Assembly: GCA_937870675.1 (NCBI GenBank)
Contig: CALMZN010000075.1
Span: 1 to 17,443, forward strand
From: an uncultured bacterium
Lineage (GTDB): Bacteria; Patescibacteriota; Patescibacteriia; UBA1558; GWA2-36-10
Length of the DNA: 17,443 nt
Reading direction: 5' to 3'
Of the stretch, positions 12,106-17,443 are shown one piece after another; the stretch's first letter is position 1; every line of letters begins with the position of its first letter. The notes beneath the pieces were generated by a model that saw only the letters and a program-made list of their open reading frames with translations, had not been told where the DNA came from and did no database searches. The translations under genes were made by a program, and so were the position numbers.

Positions 12106-14832
12106 ATGTTTTTGGAGAAATTGCAACATCATTTTATCTTTTTTTTCTTGACCTTTGTGCTCTTGGCTCAAAGTTTGATTTTTGTAGTTTCTCAAGCAGA
12201 ACCAATAAAATTTTATGATTTGCAGGCCTCTTGGCTGGAGCCATCTAGTGGCTTGACCTTGGTAGTTGGTCAAAACATTGACTTAAGCGCTAAATTGGAA
12301 TTAAAAAATAAAAAAATTGGTTCAGCGTATTTTATTTTGTCTGATGTTGATGAAAATTTTGCAGTTAATTTTGAAACACAAAAGAATAGCGAAAATATTT
12401 ATAACGGCCTATCGTCTTGGGATACAGCTCAATGGCCGGTTGGTATTTATAACCTTAGTGCCCGAGCCAGCATTATCGATGAGCAAGGACAAATAGTCGG
12501 TCAGGAAGAATCAGCGCCGATTTGGGTAAAAGTCATTTCTTTAGAAGAATATAATAGCTTGGTAGCAAATAATGTCCCAGGAGCATTGGCTGATTCAGCG
12601 GTAAATGTTGAACCCCTTGCTGACCCTGATGTTGATAGCGTGGTGCTACTTGACCTTGAGACCGCCACAACCACGATTATCAGTGATGTTGTTGATATTG
12701 TTTCTACTAGTACTCAAGTTTTGGCGCTAGATTTGGAAATAGTCGCTCCGGAAAACAACACTAAGATTGTTAGTGGAGATATTTTGGTTAATTTTTTAAC
12801 AAATTTTTCGGCAGACAAAGCTACCATTGAATTTATCAATACGGATAATGCGGCTATTAGCACGAGGTCTTTATCTATTGACAAAACCGATGGCTATAAT
12901 TGGGTAAAAAATATTGAGCTAGACGAGACATTTGTTAATGGCTCATACAAATTATTAATATCAGTCGCTGTCCCAGATAGCAATCTGTCGCTGACCAAAT
13001 CTTTTGATTATGATTTGGATATCCCAAATCAGATTAGGCCAGAGGATTTATTTATTAATTTGGTAAATTTACCAAGCAATGTTTCTGGGCAAGTTAGCTT
13101 GCGAGCTGAAGCTAGTGCCAGTATTTCTAATCTAGATTTTGTTATTGAAGATAGTATAAATCATATTGAGGCCTTGCGCGTCAAGGGCATCAATATTTTT
13201 TCTTATAGTGAGTCAGGAGTCATTTTTATGGCAGTTTGGGATACGGCTATCCTGCCCAATGGTAATTATTTGGTTTATGTTGAATCTAAAATTGAGCAAC
13301 AAAAAGTCGGTAGTACCAAACATTTAATCACGATTTATAATCTTAAAAACGATGAACAAGCCACTTCAACACCAGTAGATCTTGAAAATGGAAGTGTTCA
13401 GGCAACTACCACACCAACTAGCACTAATAGCCTAGCAAGTGACTTGACGCCCAACACCAAGATTGGCACGGATTGTCAGCTTTCTGGTGTAAGTGATCTG
13501 GCTTTGTGTCAGAGATATCAGGCCGAGCTCAGCAGTTCTTTTCCAAAAATTTGTCTTGAAAAAAATATTTTTGATGGTTCAGAATGCGAAAAATATATTT
13601 TTGCTAATGAAAACAATGTTTGTCTAGACCAAAAAATTAGTGACAATATAAAATGTCGCGATTATTTGTACAAAAAATATAGTGCTGATTTGCAATGCAA
13701 CATTAGCGCTACTAGCGCCTGCCGGCAAGTCGTATCCGATAAATACATCGCTCGTTTGGCTTATCTGACCGAACAAAAAAATGAATATTCGGCAGTTATC
13801 GACGGCTTGGATAGTGAGGGACTTACTTTGAACTCTTTAAATAATAAATTAGCGCTAGTCAATTTGGCGAGCTCTAGCTTGTCGTTGATAGCTAGTGATA
13901 AATATATCGCGGTTTTAAAAATAAAAAATAAAAATGTTTTAGATCTTTCAGAAAATTTGTTAGTCAGCTCACCGGCTGCCTTGATGGGTGACAAAGACAG
14001 CGACATGTTGCCTGATGATTTGGAGAGTTATTATGGCACAGATTCAAATAAAGCCGACACAGACGCGGATGGCTTTATTGATGGGCAGGAGATATTTAAT
14101 AATTATAATCCTTTGGGCGTAGGTAAGCTGGACAAAGAAAGGACAGCTCTTGATCAAGTTATATTGTCTAAATTATCTCTGGAAGAGCCCAAAACCAGCA
14201 CTCTTTTGGCGGATGGTAGCTGGCAAGTAACTGAAACTAATTCGGCTGATGGCGGTATGACACTTAGCGGTCAAGCCACTCCAAGTACTTGGATAAATAT
14301 ATTTATATATAGCGATATACCGTTTTTGGCTACAACCAAAACAGACATCAATGGCAATTGGTCTTACAACATTGCTGATCCACTGACTGAGGGTGTGCAT
14401 CAAGTTTATATCGCTAGCAATGATAAAAACGGCAAGCTATTGGTTCAATCAGCTCCTCTGACATTTTTGGTGGCCAATATAGATAGTAATCTGCCACCAG
14501 TGGGTATTGGCCAGCAAGTCAATGTCACTAGCGATATTGCAACTGAAAAAAATTGGACAGTTTATTATATTATTGGTGCTACATTTTTGTTTCTAGTTTT
14601 GATAGGTATTGTTTTGTTGTTTATGAAGCAGAGGCGTCAAAGGCCAGATAATATGGTTTTGGAAGCCACTGAGTCACTGGATTTTCCAGAAAAATCAGTG
14701 GTAGAGGAGAAGCCAGTGGCCACAAAAGTGTTTAATCCTCCAACAGTAGAAATAAAATTACCAGAAGTTTTGCCAGAGATACCGCCCACTGCAGAAGTAA
14801 GTAATAATCAAGAAAAAACCCCTATTCTCTAG
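12106..14832 (+). CDS. Large membrane-anchored surface protein with Ig-like and calcium-binding repeats
   Basis: 908 residues. An N-terminal hydrophobic helix (about 10-29) serves as signal or anchor. The following beta-rich region (about 35-420) looks like repeated Ig-like modules: two stretches share a WDTAxxPxGxYxL pattern, at about residues 105 and 380. A Cys-rich segment (455-550) has pairs such as CQLSGVSDLALCQRY. Residues about 628-662 (DKDSDMLPDDLESYYGTDSN...) form a thrombospondin-type-3/calcium-binding repeat. About 721-795 (SGQATPSTWINIFIYSD, TDINGNWSYNI) resemble bacterial Ig-like/carboxypeptidase-regulatory modules. One transmembrane helix (about 820-840) is followed by RRQR and a Pro/Glu-rich cytoplasmic tail. 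Placement after the pilin-like gene suggests a cell-surface or pilus-associated role. No named family recognised. Confidence 0.75.
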   Translation: MFLEKLQHHFIFFFLTFVLLAQSLIFVVSQAEPIKFYDLQASWLEPSSGLTLVVGQNIDLSAKLELKNKKIGSAYFILSDVDENFAVNFETQKNSENIYNGLSSWDTAQWPVGIYNLSARASIIDEQGQIVGQEESAPIWVKVISLEEYNSLVANNVPGALADSAVNVEPLADPDVDSVVLLDLETATTTIISDVVDIVSTSTQVLALDLEIVAPENNTKIVSGDILVNFLTNFSADKATIEFINTDNAAISTRSLSIDKTDGYNWVKNIELDETFVNGSYKLLISVAVPDSNLSLTKSFDYDLDIPNQIRPEDLFINLVNLPSNVSGQVSLRAEASASISNLDFVIEDSINHIEALRVKGINIFSYSESGVIFMAVWDTAILPNGNYLVYVESKIEQQKVGSTKHLITIYNLKNDEQATSTPVDLENGSVQATTTPTSTNSLASDLTPNTKIGTDCQLSGVSDLALCQRYQAELSSSFPKICLEKNIFDGSECEKYIFANENNVCLDQKISDNIKCRDYLYKKYSADLQCNISATSACRQVVSDKYIARLAYLTEQKNEYSAVIDGLDSEGLTLNSLNNKLALVNLASSSLSLIASDKYIAVLKIKNKNVLDLSENLLVSSPAALMGDKDSDMLPDDLESYYGTDSNKADTDADGFIDGQEIFNNYNPLGVGKLDKERTALDQVILSKLSLEEPKTSTLLADGSWQVTETNSADGGMTLSGQATPSTWINIFIYSDIPFLATTKTDINGNWSYNIADPLTEGVHQVYIASNDKNGKLLVQSAPLTFLVANIDSNLPPVGIGQQVNVTSDIATEKNWTVYYIIGATFLFLVLIGIVLLFMKQRRQRPDNMVLEATESLDFPEKSVVEEKPVATKVFNPPTVEIKLPEVLPEIPPTAEVSNNQEKTPIL

Positions 14833-14843
14833 GGGCTTTTTTT
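14819..14843. terminator. Bidirectional terminator between surface-protein gene and rpe
   Basis: CCCCTA / TAGGGG with a five-base loop, A-run before and seven T after. The surface-protein stop codon (14830-14832) is inside the stem. In the other direction it ends the rpiB-rpe transcript. Confidence 0.85.
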
Positions 14844-15474
14844 ATTTTAAGTTGTTTAGTGATTTTTTGATATTTTTTGATTCCTGCAAATAGTGTCCTA
14901 AGATGACTATATCAGCTCCGGCCTTTTTTATTTTTTGAAAGTTTTTTTCATCCATTCCGCCATCAATGGCTATTTTTATTTTGGTGTATTTTTTTCTTAA
15001 TTTTTTTATCCTAGCCAAGCTATTGGCGTGAAATTTTCTTCCTTGAGCTCCGGGATTGACGCCCATGATTTGGATGGTGTCAAAATATTTGGCAACCTTA
15101 TCTACTTTGTTAAGAGGGGTCTCAGGATTGATGGCTAGTCCGGTTTTTATTTTTTTCTTTTTTAGATAGTCATTGAGACAGATAATGGAATTTGGATCTG
15201 GCAGGGCTTCATAATGCCAGATTATTTTTTTGACGTTGTTTAGTTTTTCCCAAAGAACAATATATTTAGCCACCTCCTTGACCATCAAATGTATTTCCAA
15301 ATTATGCTGGGCAGTAATTTTCTTTATGTCATGGGGCTTAATATTACTTTTGTTTTTGACAAATTTTCCATCCATGATATCAACTTGCGCATAATCAAAA
15401 AAGGGAGCGACCTTGCGCCATTCCTGTAAAAAACTTTTTTTATTTTTGGCCAATACGGATGGGACTATTTTCAT
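14842..15474 (-). CDS. rpe: Ribulose-phosphate 3-epimerase-like protein
   Basis: 210 residues, a TIM-barrel enzyme interconverting ribulose-5-phosphate and xylulose-5-phosphate. Family marks are IVPSVLA at the start (the conserved Ser), VDIMDGKFV (31-39), EIHLMV (60-65), LAINPETPL (113-121), the phosphate loop IQIMGVNPGAQGRKF (134-148) and AIDGGM (169-174). Metal ligands Asp32, His62 and Asp171 are present, but the residue at the usual first His ligand (H-x-D-x-MD) is Gln30. Either the metal site is altered or the enzyme acts on a related sugar phosphate. The start ATG overlaps the rpiB stop by one base (TAATG), so the two are translationally coupled. Confidence 0.87.
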   Translation of the reverse strand: MKIVPSVLAKNKKSFLQEWRKVAPFFDYAQVDIMDGKFVKNKSNIKPHDIKKITAQHNLEIHLMVKEVAKYIVLWEKLNNVKKIIWHYEALPDPNSIICLNDYLKKKKIKTGLAINPETPLNKVDKVAKYFDTIQIMGVNPGAQGRKFHANSLARIKKLRKKYTKIKIAIDGGMDEKNFQKIKKAGADIVILGHYLQESKNIKKSLNNLK

Positions 15475-15917
15475 TAGCTTAGTTTTTTTATTCTTCTAGC
15501 ATGTCTTTCTTCTCCGGAAAATGGAGTTTTTAAAAATTGGTCAACAATATTTAGTGCCTGGGTTGTGCTTAAAAAGCGGCCGGCCAAGCAGAGTACATTA
15601 CTGTCATTGTCTTGGCGAGCTACAATGGCGGCTTGTGGGTCGTAGCCCAAAGTAGCGCGGATTTTTTTATGGCGATTGGCAGCGATTTGCATGCCTTGAC
15701 CAGAGCCGCAAATTAAGATACCAAAATTATTTTTGCTAGTAGCCACAGCTGTGGCTACTTTTTTGGCATAGTCAGGGTAGTCATCGTCAGATTTTAGCTG
15801 GGTGGCTCCAAAATCTTGGTATTTGAAGCCCTGCTCGTCTAGGTATTTTTTAAGGGCTGTTTTTAGTCGAAAGCCGGCATGATCAGCACCCAAGTAAACT
15901 TTGAATTGTTTGTCCAT
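15474..15917 (-). CDS. rpiB: Ribose-5-phosphate isomerase B
   Basis: 147 residues, full length for RpiB/LacAB. It interconverts ribose-5-phosphate and ribulose-5-phosphate. Landmarks are YLGADHAGFRLK (8-19, with Asp12 and His13 in the ligand site), LICGSGQGMQIAANRHKKIRA (68-88, catalytic Cys70), and ARQDNDSNVLCLAGR (100-114), corresponding to the ARxHNDANVLxLG motif. In that motif the usual His is replaced by Gln102 and the Ala by Ser. First gene of a two-gene unit with rpe; together they cover the pentose-phosphate interconversions needed for nucleotide sugars. Start ATG at 15915-15917. Confidence 0.94.
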   Translation of the reverse strand: MDKQFKVYLGADHAGFRLKTALKKYLDEQGFKYQDFGATQLKSDDDYPDYAKKVATAVATSKNNFGILICGSGQGMQIAANRHKKIRATLGYDPQAAIVARQDNDSNVLCLAGRFLSTTQALNIVDQFLKTPFSGEERHARRIKKLS

Positions 15918-15972
15918 ATATTTTCCACTATTTTATTACTTAAACTTTAGCACATTTTGGCAAGTTTTACCA

Positions 15973-16001
15973 TTGACCTTTTGGTACTTTGCTGTTATAA
16001 T
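15973..16001 (+). promoter_or_regulatory. Promoter of the tRNA pair
   Basis: TTGACC (15973-15978), a 17-base spacer and TATAAT (15996-16001), about 43 bases before the tRNA-Arg 5' end. Eleven of twelve consensus bases. Confidence 0.82.
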
Positions 16002-16043
16002 TGCCGATGTTTATTTGAAAAAATAAGCATTTGTTGCTTTTTG

Positions 16044-16118
16044 GCTCCTATAGTTCAACGGATAGAACAGCGGCCTTCTAAGCCGTCGATGTAGGTTCGA
16101 TTCCTACTGGGAGCACCA
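16044..16118 (+). tRNA. tRNA-Arg (anticodon TCT)
   Basis: Cloverleaf seen by eye. The acceptor GCTCCTA pairs with TGGGAGC, the anticodon stem is GCGGC/GCCGT-like with loop CTTCTAA (anticodon TCT at 16077-16079), the T arm has GGTTCGATTCC, and the discriminator A is followed by an encoded CCA (16116-16118). It reads AGA/AGG. Confidence 0.95.
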
Positions 16119-16126
16119 TTCGACTC

Positions 16127-16143
16127 GTCGCGTCTGACGCGAC
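16127..16143. repeat. 17-bp palindrome between the two tRNAs
   Basis: GTCGCGTC and GACGCGAC around one T, nine bases after the tRNA-Arg CCA. It may help separate the two tRNAs during processing. It resembles the core of the palindrome at 12004. Confidence 0.65.
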
Positions 16144-16193
16144 TTCGTTCATGGTCTTTGAACACTCGGCTAGTTTTGAAAATTATTATTTAT

Positions 16194-16269
16194 GGTGCCT
16201 ATGGTGTAACGGTTAACACAGCGGGTTGTGGTCCCGCTAATGAGAGTTCGATTCTCTCTAGGCACCCCA
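16194..16269 (+). tRNA. tRNA-His (anticodon GTG)
   Basis: The acceptor includes the encoded extra G-1 (16194) opposite C73 (16266), the hallmark of tRNA-His. The anticodon stem GCGGG/CCCGC encloses loop TTGTGGT (anticodon 16228-16230), the T arm has GTTCGATTC, and CCA is encoded at 16267-16269. Confidence 0.96.
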
Positions 16270-16270
16270 T

Positions 16271-16302
16271 AAAAACTTCTCACGCTGTTGAGGAGTTTTT
16301 GT
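16271..16302 (+). terminator. Terminator of the tRNA transcript
   Basis: AAAAACTTCTC (16271-16281) pairs with GAGGAGTTTTT (16290-16300) with one wobble; the stem ends in a T-run. Confidence 0.78.
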
Positions 16303-16344
16303 ATTGTAGAGATATAGCATATTAAAAGGGTCTTTGAGGTCATA

Positions 16345-16368
16345 TGACAGTTTTTTGCCAAACTGTCA
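16345..16368. repeat. 9-bp perfect inverted repeat between tRNA-His and the membrane-protein gene
   Basis: TGACAGTTT / AAACTGTCA with loop TTTGCC. It is followed by A rather than T on the plus strand, so it is not a plus-strand terminator. Possible operator or leader structure. Confidence 0.45.
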
Positions 16369-16407
16369 AAAAATAATTACATCTAGTATAAAACCAATTT
16401 AAATAGT

Positions 16408-16440
16408 TATAATAGCAGGTTCATGGTATACTATAGTATA
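16408..16440 (+). promoter_or_regulatory. Possible promoter and operator of the YvlD-like gene
   Basis: TATAAT at 16408-16413 without a clear -35 is followed by a perfect 14-bp palindrome TATACTATAGTATA (16427-16440), 33 bases before the ATG. The palindrome sits where a repressor would block initiation. This is inference from position. Confidence 0.4.
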
Positions 16441-16473
16441 TAGAAATAACATAATTATTAAAATAAAAACATT

Positions 16474-16809
16474 ATGAACCTTTTAATAAATTGGATAATT
16501 TTGACTTTAGGGGTATTAGGGACTGCCTATATTTTGCCCGGAGTTTCGGTTGGTGGTTTTTGGGCCGCCTTTATAACAGCTTTAGTTTTGGGTGTTGTGA
16601 ATGCCGTTATCAAGCCAATATTATTGTTTTTGACTCTACCAATAAATATTTTGACACTGGGTCTTTTTACCTTTGTAATCAATGCATTATTGATACTCTT
16701 GGTATCGGCTATTGTTCCAGGGTTTAGTGTGGTAAATTTTTGGTGGGCACTTCTATTTAGTATAGTAATAACGGTTTTGGTTTATATTTTGAATAAAATA
16801 GTTAAATAA
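16474..16809 (+). CDS. YvlD/phage-holin-IV superfamily membrane protein
   Basis: 111 residues with four hydrophobic helices (about 4-22, 28-47, 52-78, 86-107). It contains the family pattern of two similar halves, with YILPGVSVGGFWAAFITALVLGVVNAVIKPIL in the first and AIVPGFSVVNFWWALLFSIVITVL in the second; the Asn-x-x-Ile-Lys-Pro motif (43-48) is typical. The family is widespread in bacteria, mostly in envelope-stress loci, and despite the name is rarely phage-derived. Function unproven. It stands alone between the tRNAs and the DUF5320-like gene and has its own terminator. The start ATG follows an A-rich stretch. Confidence 0.88.
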   Translation: MNLLINWIILTLGVLGTAYILPGVSVGGFWAAFITALVLGVVNAVIKPILLFLTLPINILTLGLFTFVINALLILLVSAIVPGFSVVNFWWALLFSIVITVLVYILNKIVK

Positions 16810-16874
16810 TATCCTCTAAATTTCAGCATAAGTTGTTTTTAAGGCGCTCTACTGTGGCATCCCACTCAAAGACT

Positions 16875-16897
16875 CCCTAATCTTATTAGGGGGTTTT
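16875..16897 (+). terminator. Terminator of the YvlD-like gene
   Basis: CCCTAAT (16875-16881) pairs with ATTAGGG (16885-16891) around CTT, followed by GG and TTTT. Confidence 0.8.
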
Positions 16898-16926
16898 GCT
16901 ATTTTAAAGTAGATTTCCTGCGTTAT

Positions 16927-16960
16927 TTGACAAAAATATAGTTATGGGTATATACTCATA
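16927..16960 (+). promoter_or_regulatory. Promoter with overlapping dyad upstream of the DUF5320-like gene
   Basis: TTGACA (16927-16932), an 18-base spacer and TATACT (16951-16956). An 18-bp dyad, TATGGGTAT / ATACTCATA (16943-16960, one mismatch), covers the -10, a usual place for a repressor. Confidence 0.6.
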
Positions 16961-16996
16961 ATATATAATAATTAAAAAAGAAGGGGGGTGTTTGAT

Positions 16997-17155
16997 ATGC
17001 CGAATAGAGATGGTACTGGACCCGAGGGAAAGGGCCCTAAAACTGGGCGTGGTATGGGCAATTGCGGTGTTGAAGAAAAATCCGCAGATCGTCCCAGAAG
17101 AATGGGGATTGGTAGGGGTAGAGGTCAGGGGCAAGGTAGGCGAGCCCAAAAGTAA
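16997..17155 (+). CDS. DUF5320-like Gly/Arg-rich mini-protein
   Basis: 52 residues. The opening MPNRDGTGPEGKGPKTGRGM followed by GNCG closely matches the DUF5320 pattern (MPxGDGTGPxGxGPxTGRGxGYC). These proteins are small and Gly-rich with one or two Cys, common in anaerobes and CPR genomes, and often linked to metal- or redox-related genes; their function is unknown. Residues 24-52 are Arg/Gly-rich (RMGIGRGRGQGQGRRAQK), so the protein is basic. The ribosome-binding site AAGGGGGG lies a few bases before the ATG. The gene ends just before a strong hairpin. Confidence 0.8.
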   Translation: MPNRDGTGPEGKGPKTGRGMGNCGVEEKSADRPRRMGIGRGRGQGQGRRAQK

Positions 17156-17156
17156 A

Positions 17157-17207
17157 AGAAGGCCGAGAACTCGCCCCTTTCCATGAAAGGGGCGGGAGAC
17201 CTTCTTT
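17157..17207 (+). terminator. Terminator of the DUF5320-like gene
   Basis: AGAAGG (17157-17162) pairs with CCTTCT (17200-17205), and inside it GCCCCTTTC (17173-17181) pairs with GAAAGGGGC (17185-17193), followed by TT. Strong two-part stem with a short T tract. Confidence 0.72.
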
Positions 17208-17221
17208 CAGATAAAAGATAG

Positions 17222-17443
17222 CATATTAAAAATATTACTTCAATAAATCGCGATGAGAATTTGGTGAAAGATGCAGAGATAGAAATCGGACCTTCAAGTG
17301 TGAAATTCAAGCTCGGTGATATTACCGATACTCAAGTCATCTCACGAATGATGAAGGAATTTGATGTCGTATTTCATGCAGCAGCCTTAAAACATGTTTC
17401 TTTAGCCGAAAAAAATCCCAGAGAAGCCTTCCGCGTAAATGTA
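17222..17443 (+). CDS. Nucleotide-sugar 4,6-dehydratase/epimerase (PseB/CapD-like), both ends missing
   Basis: Seventy-four codons after an in-frame TAG (17219-17221), running off the window. INRDEN (8-13), FKLGDITD (29-36) and VVFHAAALKHVSLAEKNPREAFRVNV (49-74) match the central Rossmann part of the polysaccharide-biosynthesis dehydratase family (FHAAALKHVP..E.NP.EA..TNV; UDP-GlcNAc 4,6-dehydratase or related). The N-terminal NAD-binding loop (TGGxGSIG) that should precede by about 35 residues is absent. Upstream lies the terminator of the DUF5320-like gene, and no start codon is available. The gene is thus 5'-truncated in place, or the edge of the window is misjoined. Confidence 0.75.

Noticed and set aside
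16044..16269. tRNA pair as an integration site for a mobile element
   Set aside because: Both tRNAs are intact, and no integrase or duplicated tRNA 3' end was seen nearby.
16313..17232. Shared AGCATATTAAAA at about 16315 and 17220 as direct repeats bounding an insertion
   Set aside because: Only 12 A/T-rich bases; expected by chance in such sequence, and the genes between look ordinary.

Overview
The window looks like part of a Candidate Phyla Radiation (Patescibacteria) genome. The evidence is AT-rich sequence, short genes packed head to tail, very few Shine-Dalgarno sequences, many palindromic intergenic elements, a DUF5320-type mini-protein, and a diversity-generating retroelement (DGR) with a tiny target protein. 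This assignment is inference; no ribosomal marker is present.

Left edge (1 to about 490): a patchwork of gene remnants. It holds the N-terminus of an FmdE-like protein (minus), an unidentified C-terminal tail (plus) and a thymidylate-kinase-like C-terminal tail (minus). These run into a metallo-beta-lactamase/beta-CASP gene that has lost its own C-terminus. This is either an old rearrangement or an assembly join.

Minus-strand block (411-4783), in transcription order: a three-cysteine ferredoxin, cysteine desulfurase (NifS/IscS), a NifU-type scaffold with a cysteine-less BFD-like tail, Fe/Mn superoxide dismutase, and the beta-CASP nuclease. This is an iron-sulfur assembly and oxygen-defence neighbourhood, and it would supply the clusters needed by the KorAB enzyme to the right.

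DGR (4871-7591), the highlight. A textbook sigma70 promoter and a strong ribosome-binding site precede a GC-rich 186-residue target gene whose last 41 codons form the variable repeat (VR). The template repeat (TR) lies about 400 bases downstream. Within the aligned repeats 19 positions differ, every one at a template adenine, and no other base differs. A DGR-type reverse transcriptase follows. An Avd-like accessory gene lies between TR and RT on the opposite strand. Hairpins flank both repeats, and a run of ten G separates the divergent avd and RT genes.

Small-ORF stretch (7636-8292): a promoter, an immediate terminator-like hairpin, then three tiny ORFs of 46, 49 and 19 codons with hydrophobic segments. 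A repeated TTATTTAACAGGGTAA motif is interspersed among them.

Plus-strand metabolic and surface block (8455-14832): 2-oxoacid:ferredoxin oxidoreductase alpha (gamma-alpha fusion) and beta, then a type IV pilin-like protein overlapping korB, then a 908-residue membrane-anchored surface protein.

Right part: rpe and rpiB (minus, one-base overlap; non-oxidative pentose phosphate steps), tRNA-Arg(TCT), tRNA-His(GTG), a YvlD/holin-IV-like membrane protein, a DUF5320-like mini-protein, and finally a 5'-truncated nucleotide-sugar dehydratase/epimerase running off the right edge.
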